A stretch of 60,000 nucleotides of DNA from positions 11,351,818 to 11,411,817 of the forward strand of contig OZ037772.1 in assembly GCA_964035545.1 (NCBI GenBank), written 5' to 3'. Shown piece by piece: positions 1 through 19,000 of the stretch. Both the position numbers and the translations under genes were made by a program. Numbering within the stretch: the first letter of the stretch is position 1; each line of letters begins with the position of its first letter. Under the pieces are notes generated by a model, which searched no databases, was not told the DNA's origin, and saw only the letters and a list, made by a program, of their open reading frames with translations. This DNA is from Bugula neritina (lineage: Eukaryota > Bryozoa > Gymnolaemata > Cheilostomatida > Bugulidae).

Positions 1-5853
<5,853 letters not shown>

Positions 5854-5864
5854 CTACAATATAA

Positions 5865-6206
5865 TATTGTGTCACCTTGTGTACAGTGTCACCTTGTGTA
5901 CTGTGTCACCTTGTACACAGTGTCACCTTGTACACAGTGTCGCGTTGTATACAGTGTCACCTTGTACACAGTGTCACCTTGTACACAGTGTCACCTTGTA
6001 TACTGTGTCACCTTATATGCAGTGTCACCTTGTATACTGTGTCACCTTGTGTACAGTGTCACCTTGTGTACTGTGTCACTTTGTACTGTGTCACCTTGTA
6101 TACAGTGTTACCTTGCATGCGGTGTCACCTTGTATAAGGTGTCACTATATATAAATTGCCACCTTGCGTACAGTGTCACCTTGTATTCGGTGTCATCTTG
6201 TACACA
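5865..6206. repeat. 17-18 bp minisatellite (GTGTCACCTTGTACACA)
   Basis: About 20 units of GTGTCACCTTGTACACA with substitutions, open in several frames only because of its periodicity. It ends about 12 bp upstream (minus strand) of the acceptor of the SKOR exon that starts at 5853. Confidence 0.95.
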
Positions 6207-6371
6207 ACATTTCAAAGTATATTATTGTATACAAAATTAGATGTACTTTTTCTCAAAATATGCCTATAAAAAGCATCTGCTATACTGACATTATATAGTT
6301 TGTATAAAAACATCATCATTTGACTTTGGACCACCATAATCTTTTATATTTACCATTAGCTCTTTGTAACT

Positions 6372-6562
6372 AGGGAGCAGCTGTGGTCTATAGAGGTTAA
6401 TTCGTTTGCCTATAGTAAGCATGAAGTCATGGGTTTGAACCCCAATAAAGGTGATGTTAGGAAGAGCATCCAGTCATAATTGCTCCTGTGCCCCATCTGA
6501 ATAAGTCCTTAGCCCGACTTAACAAAACCCTTTCCATCAGGGGTTTTCTCACAGGGATGGCG
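6372..6562 (+). mobile_element. tRNA-derived SINE, copy 1
   Basis: Head GGGAGCAGCTGTGGTCTA with an A-box-like segment and a B-box-like GGTTTGAACCCC about 55 bp later. A shared body follows (TTAGGAAGAGCATCCAGTC, ATTGCTCCTGTGCC), then a tail ending near TTTTCTCACAGGGAT. Two further copies are at 21885-22073 and 38727-38942 on the minus strand. It is non-autonomous, with no ORF. Confidence 0.85.
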
Positions 6563-9500
6563 ACTATAAACTTGCGTGACTTTAAGTTTTGTAAATATTA
6601 TGTAATATGAGAGATTTGCTGTTATAACTAAATCATAAAATAAAAAAACTTTTGCAAAAAGAATGTTATATAAAGAGTTCGATATTTCATCTCACTTGCT
6701 ATAGTTCTAGAGAAATCCATTACTTATAGAATCTTGTAAAGCAATATTTAAATAATAGCCGTACAGAAATGAAGAGCACTTTTGTTAGCTAAATCATTAT
6801 GTACTACTGATTAAATGCTGAAGAATTATACCAATGCAATCTAAATTGTGATTGATTTTTAAAAATTACAGAACTCGAGTGGTAAAGCTAAAAGGGTAAT
6901 GCCATGATTGCTGCAACTATATGTAAGCCATAATAATTATATCTGCATCTCCTCTAACTACACTTTAGCTAAATTATTATGTTTTCTTATAAATATATAT
7001 GCAATTGGCTATGGATTACTATTGGCTAAGATATTGCCTATTCATGACAATGTAAATATATATCATCAATTGCTATAGGGCAAATGATTGTTCGTATATT
7101 GTAAAACTTGCAGTTGAAATGTTTTTAGCTTTTTGCATTATTTTTTGATGTTGATAATAAAAAAGTGCTAATATGATATAATTATTAACATAATATTATA
7201 TTAAAAAAATTTATAGATTTGTTTTAAAAAATAAACACTGAAGTTTTTCAAAGGTTAATGGTTAATCGTTTCTTTTAATAGTTAACTTTGCATACTGTGA
7301 AAATATATTCTACACTAAATGACAAAATTGCCCAAAAGTGCTAATATAATATAATTATTAACATAATATTATATTAAAAAAAATTATAGATTTGTTTTAA
7401 AAAATAAACACTGAAGTTTTTCAAAGGTTAATGGTTAATCGTTTCTTTTAATAGTTAACTTTGCATACTGTGAAAATATCTTCTACACTAAATGACAAAA
7501 TTGCCCAAAAGCAGCAATTAGCCACATTTGATTTATTTTTTTAATAATGCATTTCTTATGTGTAGCAGTATCATAAAATAAGATTTCTCATCCACTATTC
7601 TTTATGCTAGAAGATTTAACAACTTTCAAAGTAGCTTTCGAGTAGTAAAAGACGTTAATTATGCTGTTTGAGAAGACATGTTTAATTTTGCGTGTAGAAT
7701 AATCACTAATCCAAGACTCAGTTTAAACTTTCAAGACATGGAAGTGGCAAGTACTTAAGAAATTAATTAGATAGTGTTGATCATCGTTATATAATAGAAC
7801 CATTTATGCCATTATGTACAGCTACTTAACTAGCATGGCATATAATGAAACCATCACTAATTGTATATTTAATATACCCTATGCTCACTTGTCTTCATTT
7901 AATCAACTTTGGCTTGGAATGTAATACAATATAATATATACATTTTATATTTTAATTGGTAAAAATACTATAATTATAATAGTTTACAGAATCTTAGTCT
8001 TGAGTCAATGACATTGCGCAAGCAGCAAATGGCAGATGTTGAAGCAGTAATTTTGTGCTGGAAGCCCTTGGAAAGTCTATAATTAATACTTTTACTAAAA
8101 TGTTTTCAGTAAACAAAACTTAGAATATTAAAAGTGTTGGTTTGCTGTAAGCTAAAATTTAACTTCATAATCATTTCATTGTAGGTAGTTATTAAAAAGA
8201 AAGCCACAGACTAGATAGTATGTTTCCCATTAAGTTGATAGAAGACACTGCTATATTTTATTTTTTGATTTGTGAATTACTTTTTTACTAAAAACACAAC
8301 ACTATTGAGCTATGAATCAAATTATAAATCTTGAATGAAAGGTTTGAAATACAACTTATTTATACTAATATTAAATCTGATATCATTGCGATATTATAAT
8401 AATTACTACATATACACATATGGGCGTATAGAAGCATGACCAATTTTTTCTATCTGTTTTAAAAAGTAAAAACTTGAAAAGTTATTTCAGACATCTAAAT
8501 TAGTTTTTGCATGTTTTTATTCACTGTAAAAGACTTAGGGGTGTGTGTTCTGTAGAAACCTGTTCTATTTGAAAAAAAACTAAAGCAATACTGCTTAAAA
8601 CAGCATTTTTAGAACACCATTAGTGAAATTGATATATATTAATATTTGATATAACTTACACGATCAATTAATTCAATATATAGCATTAAAGCTTTTATCT
8701 AGCCATTTTCATACCACAACAAAATTATTTATTTTCAAAAACAAAATTATTTTAAAAAATTTCCTTTATTTTGTTCTGGGTAGATTTGGTATAAGTTCCA
8801 ATTTCTTTTACAATATGAAATTATAAAAAAATAGTACATGCCAACTAAAGGGAGTATTGTCAATTTATATGTTAGGTCCATCAAACTATTCTATATTATC
8901 TATTAACATACTAAATACTAGAGCACATTAAAAAAATGCTCTCAATGTTGAAATAACATCCTAGTAAAATTATAAAAATTACTAAAAATATATAAGCAAA
9001 AATTTATTAAAAAAACGTTTGCAAACAATTGGGAGGTATTAAATGCTGTGTTGGTATAGCAAGTGATGGGAGTAGACTTAATACACTATAACTCACCAAA
9101 CAGCATAACACCGTTTTCAGGTTTCATTAATTGGATTTTAGAGATAAAACAGAAAATTTAAGGACATAGTTTTATCTTAGTTTCACAATAAATTTTTCAA
9201 GATAATATTTAATATTATTGTCGCATAAGCATAAGTTACAATTTTACAAACTTGAGCAATTTAGGCAAGAAATTTTTATCTAAATAATAACAATAAAAAT
9301 TAATTGCATATATAAAAAGTAAAGAAAGTAGTTTGTTGGTTATTCTAAGGATTTTTAAACTTAATATTTTTGCTCCTGAAAATAAATCAGGGGCTACTGG
9401 GCCATCATATTATTATAATGTTTTACTAGTTTTCAAATTTTCAGCATTACCTATTTTACATTTTTAGTTTAGGCAAATAACTTTGCGGTATGTAAAAGTA

Positions 9501-12500
9501 GCTCAACTTTGATATAAAAATACACTGCTTTATAAAAGCTGAATAGTGACTGAAACACCAACCTGCATGTCCATGTTTCCCTCTGAATAAAAGACAGTCC
9601 TCTAGCTGTGCACAGAGTAATCTCTCACATATATTTATTGATCTCAGACCACTGACTTGCTCTGTATATAGAAACATATTTACTTTTTCAAAACTGTCCT
9701 CAAAATACATGTCGCTCTTGTCATGAGATTTGAAGAAATATTGACCAATCATGTTAAAGCTTGATTAAAATAGCTAAATGAACAGCTAAGCTGTGTTTGT
9801 ATTATAATTACTACATTGGAACACTTAATATTGGAAACCTGCAGGTGTATTAACTAATGTGAATAATTAATAATACATTTAGATTTTACTTGGAAAAAAT
9901 ACAGTCACTGAAATACTGAATGAATTACATGTATCATGGGACTCATGCAATATCACTGACACGCGTTTCACCTTTTTTAAATCAAATGAAAGCTACGGAT
10001 TTTTAAATATGGAAAGCACAATGTAATCTATTTTGTAAAAAAAACCTTGTTTTGATTGTTAAAATCTGATGTTGCTCCTTCACAAAATCTTACCTTTAAT
10101 AATAAGCTTTGCTAAATCTATAATTTCCCATGTTAAAATAATATAGCAAATAAGCAATTAGATATTGAAGACACAAATGGAACATGTGAACACTGTGTTC
10201 GCACTTAAGTCTAAAAGCTTCTCTTTTTCCAACACTTATCGTAGACGATAAACTTTGAAACAATTATTTTAAAAGATATTATATAAGAAATTTGTCGAAG
10301 TACTTTATTATATTTTTATTTATACCAAAACGTGAATGAACAAAATAGAAGCTATAAAAATAATTAAAAGATTGTTGAAACTATATGTAATGAATTTCTA
10401 TAATTTTGTGATAATTAAAAAAATATATTTAAAAAAAGAGCATTTAATCAATCAAACTGTGAATAACAGGGTTGATGTAACATATTATGTTGAGCTTAAC
10501 AGGGTTGATAAAAGTTTTAAATGGTAGCTTATTGTGAACAGTTAATGTGAGCTTCTTCTTGGTTTGAGTTTGCAGTGTATGCTGCACCAGTTTCATGTAA
10601 ACAAGAATAAATTTATGTTTACCACCATTAAGCAGCTTCAAAAGTTCTCAGGATTGAGTAACTGAAGTGCAGTCCAAGAGGTTATTACTTTCAAATAATT
10701 ATAGTTTATCCACTAATAGACTAACAACATCAAAGCCAACATAGTGTTATAATTAGAATTAGAAACTCAGCATTGAATATTTCACATCAATGAGTTCTCA
10801 GAATACATAGTTTCAAGTATGTTGGCCTGCACAATGGAAACGGTGTAAATGTTTATATTGCAGCAAATCTATAATTATATATTTTTCTTGTAATGGCTGT
10901 TAGCTAATGTTTTTATGTCGACAAGTTTAATTTACCTTTCTATTTGATAAGCTCAATCAAATCAAGTGGTCTTTCACGATGTCAATACATCGTCATGGGA
11001 ACCCGTATCCATCATATTAATGTGAATATAGTGCCTACTTGATGTACTCGTCTATTGTTTAGTTGAGATTCAAGTATTTTGATGAAGGTAATAAATAATT
11101 ACTTTGTCATTTGACCACACTGCCTGCGTAAACCTTCAAGAAATCAAATTCAGCTCACACCAAGTTTTATTAAATTCTCATCGATATCTCAAGTAAATTA
11201 AAAATTTATTTCTATTAAAAGTTTATTCATTAAACAAAATGACAAGAAAATGTCTTCTATTGCTTTTATCTGGTGACACGAATAAATTATAACTAATCAT
11301 ATCACAGGGAAATTAAGTTGATAATTATTTGAATTACTGTCAACCCGGCTGTCGTTGATACAAGAAATTAAAATGCTCTACCGATGCTTCTCACAGCAAT
11401 TGAAAGCAAGCACATGTCTTTGTATATTCTCTCCTAGCATTATAGCCTCACTTCATGGTCATTGTCAAAGGGGCATGTAGCAGTACAACAAAATGTTTAA
11501 AACTAGAGCAATGTTTTACAAAAAATATTCCTTTCAAGTCACACTCCTATGTGACATACTTCATACATCTCTTGCTTTATTGTAAATTTCTTGTACTATA
11601 CTCACTTATTCCATTTTAGATAAAGGGAACACCAAAGTTGCAGTTTGCTATGCATTTTACTTTAGCAGTTGCCTTTCCTTTGTTGCCTATTGGTGTAAAG
11701 CTAATTGAGTCAGTTTACTTCATTTAGTACACACCAGCAACTTATGACCTAACAGTAAAGTTTGCTCAAAATATATTGTAATTTACTATACATGCTATTT
11801 TTATGTGCTGATCTTAACTACGCATAGCAGCAGAGGCTAGGAGGGGATTCCCCAACATTAAAGCACAGGTCATTGTCATATGCACTTAATATTCTATCTG
11901 TGCGGGACCGAAAAAACATGGGAAATAAAGCAGAATTAAAAAGAACTTTGATTATTTAGGTGTATTTATTGGTGTTTTACTAGTTTTGGCCAAAAAACCA
12001 TGTTCATTACCAGCTAAGTTGTGAAAAATAGCCAAAAACTGAAGATATCCAGTGTGTACTAAATTAAGTAAAATGACCCAATTATATGACCTTGTTCTAA
12101 TTTATGTTGCATTAACAATTTGTGAGAAACTTAGAAAATTTTTCTAACTAAAAAAAGCTTGAACGTTCCTGTTATCAAAATAATCAAACATAACCCAAAT
12201 GTTATAATGCCAAAAGAAAACATTTATTTTATTTATACTCTATGTAATCGTTTCCATAAGCCAGTTAAAAGTTGAATCAATACACATTTATCTATATTTC
12301 AATAGCTACAGTTTAAAGTTACATCAGTCTCTCTGATAGGCTAATAGCACCTCCTATCAGAAAAGGTAACTCATTTCAAGACACACTGAGTATATATCAA
12401 ATGTCAGGATAAAAGATAAAACTAGCATGCATAATCACTCAACACAACAAACCAAGCCAAAAACAAACTGGCAAAATATTACACGTATAAATAATAGAAC

Positions 12501-13089
12501 GTCAACTTGTTGTAGCAAAATAATATAATAAATGACTCGTTGAGAGAGAACGACTCCACTGTCTGGTGGGTAATTACTAGAGAAAATTATGCAGTCTTTT
12601 CAGAAATCACTGATTGTCGTCGAGTGCTTGTGTAGAAGATGGAAAAAACTCATATAATTTATACAGTTTGTAAAAGTATGCAGAGATTGTTACAGTAAAA
12701 ATTGTTCAAATTCAATACCAGTGACAGCGCGTAAATTGGTGGCAGCCCATGAAAAATCAAGCCAGCATGGTAACTCTTCTCCGTAAAAATTAAACAATTT
12801 CTTTAAATAGAGTTCATATTTTATAAAGATGAAAATAGTTTATATAATCTTATATACTTGTAAGGCAACACTTAGTTGATTGAGACTATCTCATAAATGA
12901 TGTAATATTCTTTTGATATTCAATAAAGATTAAAATTTTCCAATAGTTGCTATTTGGCACACTTTCCAAAAGTTGCTTGTAGTTAATTAAAACTAAGGAA
13001 AGGATTTCTGTTTATATAAACTGAGATTACTGTATGAGAGAGTCATGGACTAGTGTAGGATCCACAATGGAGCTTCTGGTTGGCTGTGT
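6563..13089. other. AT-rich noncoding stretch between SKOR and Lhx2/9
   Basis: Apart from the 173-bp duplication I see no exon, RNA gene or transposon with coding capacity. The missing 5' exon(s) and promoter of SKOR and the 3' UTR of Lhx2/9 should lie here. Short open frames (for example 9456-9752 minus and 10336-10527 plus) have no family resemblance or splice context. Confidence 0.6.
7161..7511 (+). repeat. 173-bp tandem duplication, two copies
   Basis: 7161-7333 is repeated at 7334-7506 with only a few differences, starting at AAAAGTGCTAATAT and ending at TTGCCCAAAAG. The near identity in neutral AT-rich DNA points to a recent event. Confidence 0.95.
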
Positions 13090-16000
13090 CTACGACGGCG
13101 AGAATGATGACACCGTTGATGTATTGGATGATGCTGAATGGGTGGCGAGTGTTGCTATAGAAACTGTATCCATAGCAACTGTCACCATGGCGTTGCTAGG
13201 CACTAACAGACTCTCACTAGAGTTGAAGCTTGTTGACAGATGTTGTTCTATGGGAACTCTGTGTAAAAAATTATAACACAATATTATTTAAAAGAACACA
13301 AAAATTGTGTAGCTGTGAAGCTCTATTTTACTAGACAATTTATACACTTATAATTATTCCACTATTAAACACCTACTTCATTTTTTTAGTATAATAATTA
13401 TTTCCTTTACCTATCAAACTTTTGAAAAAGATAATTGCATGATTTGGAAGTGGGAGCAAATCAATAAGCATAGGTGTATAAAACATAAAGACTAGCCATA
13501 TTTTGTTGTTTGCGTGAAATTTTTGCTAGCTGATTGTTCGAATATCTAATCAACGTGGACAGGCCTTTACTTATTAAATCATTGAATAAATATTATTATA
13601 TTATTATTTATAAATATTTTTTAATCAGTATATAAATACTACTCTACTAATTTCATCAGAGTAGGGTAATTTCGCTTTAGCATATCATACTTTGTCACAA
13701 CATTATCAATAAAATGTCATTGAGTACAACCCGTTACGATCATTGCCAGCATAAGAAACAGATATCAGTGGCAGCATGAGTCATACCTCTTCTGGTCATC
13801 TTGTGACTCGGTGTCGCTGGTGAGGTCATCGTTAGAGTTGGCGTCCTCATCGTTGAGTATCGACTGGTCCATTCCTCCGTCACCATTCACACTACCGTCA
13901 CCACGGCTCTCTCCGCAGATATCACTTTGACCTCTTCTGAACTTGGCTCTTGCATTTTGAAACCACACCTTAACAAGTCATTGAGAAAATGTTGTTGAGT
14001 CATGCTCATATATTTCATTATAGTGTGATGTCTAACCATAATCAGGCATATCATAGATTGTAAATGTATAAAACATTCTGAGGAAATTAAATATCAAATC
14101 CTCTGCATCATAGGTAAAAAAGTCTTCTTTATATATAATAATGTTTAGCTTACAATATCAATTGCATACATACAAGACTCTATTCATTAGGAGTTGTGCT
14201 CCTTTAATAAAATACTTGCTACTTAAAAACTATCAAATGAAAATCTTACCTGCAGAACTCGTTTGCTTAGCCCCGTCTTCTGTGAGAGTTGTTTAAGATC
14301 TTTGGCATCGGGATTGTGGTTGGCGGTGAAGTACGCCTTCATTACGTTGAGTTGGTGATGTTTAAATGACGTCCTCATTCTCTTTTGCTTGACTTGCTGT
14401 AGATGTGTGTGATTTGCTGTAGAACTCAATGACTGATGATAGCCTGGGGTACTCAAGGAATCTGTATCCAACATTGTCATTCCTGCATTATAATAATAGC
14501 CTTAGTTCTAATCTATCATATTTCTTTTATGTAGACTATACAACAATTTTTAAGAAAATAATGTTATAAAGTTCTGTAAAATTTAACAGTAAATCTATCC
14601 CACACACTAACGTACTGAAAGAAATGATATAATATGGTAAACGCCTAAAACGCGGGCAAGAGTTTCTAGGAATTACATAACAAGTATATGAAACATCAAT
14701 ATAACTGTCAGAAACCAGAACTGTTAATTACGCAAGAAAAACAACGTAGGTCACATAAACATAGCCTCTAGTGCATCTGACTGTTATGTAGAGAATCATA
14801 CCTATGTGTGGCCAAGTGCTTTCTTCATTTCCTGTCGTCGAATTGAAAGAGTTATTGAGTTGTCTTCTCTTTTTTGACTTCTGAGGTTTGGTAACAGAAG
14901 ACTGAGTTTCCGCTGAGCTACCTAAAGGGTAAGTGATGTGAGGAAGGCGGGTGGTGTAGTCTACGAACCCCGAATCATCGTATTGAGTATTGTTAGAACT
15001 AAGGTTAGAGTCTAATGGTATGGCTGGTGTCAACTCGCCGATGCACTGACTAACGGCGAGGTTGCTAGAGATCGAGTTTAGAGAATCTGGGATGGCGGAG
15101 AGAGCAATGTTAGGATTTCTGTTGACAGTCTCGAGTGTGACTGGGGAGTGGAGAGCCTCGTATTGCAGTTGTTCAAAGTCTAATCTGCAAAATATTTTGT
15201 CATCACAGACTCCGAAATGGTCCCCGGTATGCAGACGGCAGTTGCAGACGTGACAAGTGAAGCATTGAACGTGAAAGACATTAGACTGAGCTCTCATCAC
15301 CATTTCCCCGGACTGGATGGGCTCATGGCATCGACAACACTTCTGCATCCCAAACTTTCTGCAATAACGTCATATAATCTTAGGCTATATAGTGGTCTAG
15401 AAAACACATTGGAAAAGTCTATAGCAGTGTAACAATACAGAAACAGTCGTGTTTAACAGCTGTGTAACATCAGGGGCTCTATTAATTCTGTCTGCAGTTG
15501 AAAGTTCACTACATAGACGGAACCCATGTTGCTTATTTGCTAAAAAATTTTAAATTCAACAATTTATTACCAACAAAAAGTTTCTGTCAAAACGGTCAAA
15601 AGCCTGTTTGAAACTTTCTAAAAACGACTTTTTTACAAAATAACAAAATATGCTATTGACATTGTATTAATAATTGGTTACTGTGTTAATACAACAGATA
15701 GCCCCACAAAAAGGTTGATTTGTCTTTCTATTGTATTACAATAAAATTAAACCATATGTGTAGACAACTCTAAACCATTAGCATCATATTTAATAACATG
15801 TTTGCATTCTAATTACTCCCACATTACTTGGCCTTTTTAGATACTAACAGGCTTTAAAGAGGTTTTATTAAAATGGAAACTAATAACAAAAGAAAAACTG
15901 AAATACTAACAGGAAGTAGTCTTTCTTGCAGTAGATCCGAGAGTCCTTGACATAGCAAGAGCCTTCAGTCTCCAGCAGCTTTGAGCAGATGTAGCACTTG

Positions 16001-19000
16001 AGGCAGGAGTCATGCCACTTCCTGTCCAGGGCAAACAGGAAGTACTTTTCACTGATGTCTTCGCCACACCCTGCACATCCTCTCTCATCAATCATGGACA
16101 GGAGTGGACTGCTGAAGAAGTTCTGTAACAGGAAACAACTCTGATTAAAAGCCTGTTGTATGCTGATGTCAAAGTTCAAGGTTGACTGAAGGTCAGCAGG
16201 TGCTCTGGAATCTTAAAAAAGTTAGAAAGAATAAATGAAGTTTGAATATTTTCAAAAAAATCCATTTGAGCTTATTTATATGCCTAAATACTTGGAAACT
16301 GAGGAAAACAAAGTAGTATATGCAGTTTTAACTGCACAGTTATTTATAAAGTACTTGAATACTTTAATAGTACTTGAGTAGTACTTGGTTACCCCATATT
16401 TTATTGGAAGATGACAAGGTTTAAATTCGAGGTATATGGTATGAAAACCATGCAATAACTAACTGGTAATCAACATTGTAAACGGAGTTGTCCCACTCCA
16501 ACTAATAATCTACATGTTTTCCACATCCATTTATGCAATTCTCTGCAATATTTATGCTACTCCATCTTCTAGATTCTAGAACATACTCTCTAGATACTAA
16601 CAATGTACTTAATGTTGTGGCCAGATTCAAGAGCTATTTGAGATCACATAGATTTTTCATCTAAGAATTCAACATTATAATAGTCATCCATTATATCCAG
16701 CATAAAAACCAAACAAAATAAGGCAATTATACTATCAGTATAACATGACAAAGCAAGATATTACAAGCACCTGATGTGCTATGTCAGCTCAGGGGACTAT
16801 CAAGTGCTTATAGTAAATCTACATGTTAGCCGCCCCTCATCTTGAGAGTGACAGGTCTGACAGGCATGTGACTCAAGAGAGTGACACACAGGGCAAGTTA
16901 TCGACAGGTTGTCGTGTAGTCAGTCTCTAATCTAATATAGATATCAATCACAGTAGCGGGTTTGGCAGCTAAATGAGAACTGATTTAGGAATTCTGTTCA
17001 ACCTCTAGCTGTATACTTATTTCAAAGTTGTGCAAAAGTTGAAACTAACTTCACGCTTGAGTGGATTTACCCATACACAATAAACCGCATGTGGTGATCC
17101 ACACGGCCAGAATTTCATAATTTTAACCAAGTACTGTATTCCCTACTCATTCCTATGAATGCTAACCTACTCAATAAAAATAGCAAAGAAGATATAGAAT
17201 AGTAGAGTAATACTAAACTGTAAAGCAATAAACATTTGATGGGCATTGCAGGATGTTGTGTAGCCATTTCAGCTATCAATGAATGCTCTAGTATTACGGG
17301 ACTCCAGCATTGCCCCTGAAAAGGATGCTGTATTATTCAAAGAACTTGGACTACCAACTGGCATATATGATTCATGCTATAACAGAACAAAGCAAAGGAG
17401 CGGCAGCAACAGCAACAGCAATAACCTTGCATTATCTAAGATATTACATTATTCTCTGTGAGGAAACAGCATAGGGATGGGTGCTGCCGAATACAATATC
17501 AGATATTTGTCTAGTTTAGAGTTCACTACAACACACAACTGATGATATAAATAGATGTACATACTCCCTTACATTTAGAGAACAAATTGGTTCAACACTC
17601 TTATAGCTCCAAAGTGCAAAAATTTTGTATATTAAGCTTGTGATTGAAGATTTAAAATTTAAAAATAAATCTAATTGATTTTGTGTTCAAAAGGAAATTC
17701 TAATACTTTTGACATAACTTCTTATCTCTTACATACACGATGTGTCATACTGGAGTCCAGGCATAGGGGGAGTGGGGGGGGGGAGCGCCCCTTCCCATTC
17801 CTTTAGTAGATTAGATAGTTTATTTGCTCAGTCACTAGTCAATGTACAGTTTAACTATTGTCAGGTAACAATAGCACATTAAACAATACTCTACATCCTA
17901 TTGCAGTGCCAGTACACAATCACAAAGCTACGGGTACTTAAACATTGATCTCCACACCTGCCCATTGTCTTATAGATATATTAACCATTGATATCCAATA
18001 TTGTATCATTAGCCATTGATTTCTCTTTGTAGATACTCATTCGATCAGAGCTCATTGCTTTCATTACTCATTGATTAACTGCTCTGATAATTTGTATACA
18101 CCCAATGTTATATAATATTAATTTTATTAGTATTCAATACACTAATTCTTGCCTAGCAAGAAAATAATCAGGCTTCAAATCTCTTTTACACTTCAGCCTT
18201 ATCAGAGAATTAAAGGCTAAATAATATAATCTACACCAGTTGCATAATATGGCTATGGGTATTAAATAACTTATAAATTTCATAATTTTAAGCATTTTAA
18301 ATTATAGTCAAACTACTCATAATTAATAAAAGATAGTTATAGCTAATAAATATTCTATTTTGTTTTTTTTTAAACTTTACTTCTTTGTTTTATATTAATT
18401 TTTAAAAACTTTGGGCATGATAGTAAAATGCATTTTCAACAATAAATTAGACACAATGTATTGCAAACAGCCACATGTAGCAAACATACTCTAATCTTTA
18501 TAACTTTTATCAACATCATTCAAACTTTAGAATACTTATAAAACCCCTCACCAAGTGTGAAACACTGTGTGCACCCTGAGGGCAGCTTGGATGGTTTTTT
18601 ATGCATGGAAGCTGTTGAAAAAATGACAGGACTTTATATTAGGTTTTCTTTTTATTTCATTTTCAATTAAAAACTAAAGAATTATATTTTAAACCTGCAG
18701 TTTTTGTCATTCAGAAAACTCAAACTAAAAAATTCCCCCTCAGCTTTTGAATTTTTAAAACTGGGAGTTGTTTATTTATATATTGGAAATCAATTATCTA
18801 TTTACTCGGTAAACTTATGATAAAATTCAGACAAGTTCTACAATTGTTATAGGTTTACAAATCATTTGTTTCAGAAACTGCAATATCTAGCAATAAGCTA
18901 TAGCATATGTTGAAATTTTAGATATGCCAATTTAAAAAGCTATTTCCAAGTTTGCCATTTGTTTCTATGCGTATCACAATGTATTTCAGAAATATTTGAA

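Noticed and set aside
9456-9752. 98-codon minus-strand frame as a SKOR 5' exon
   Set aside because: The composition looks random, it has no phase-0 donor matching the SKOR exon at 5853, and no SKOR-like residues.
17279-17461. 60-codon plus-strand frame with Ser/Asn run
   Set aside because: No splice context, no domain, and it lies in Lhx2/9 intron 1; likely chance.
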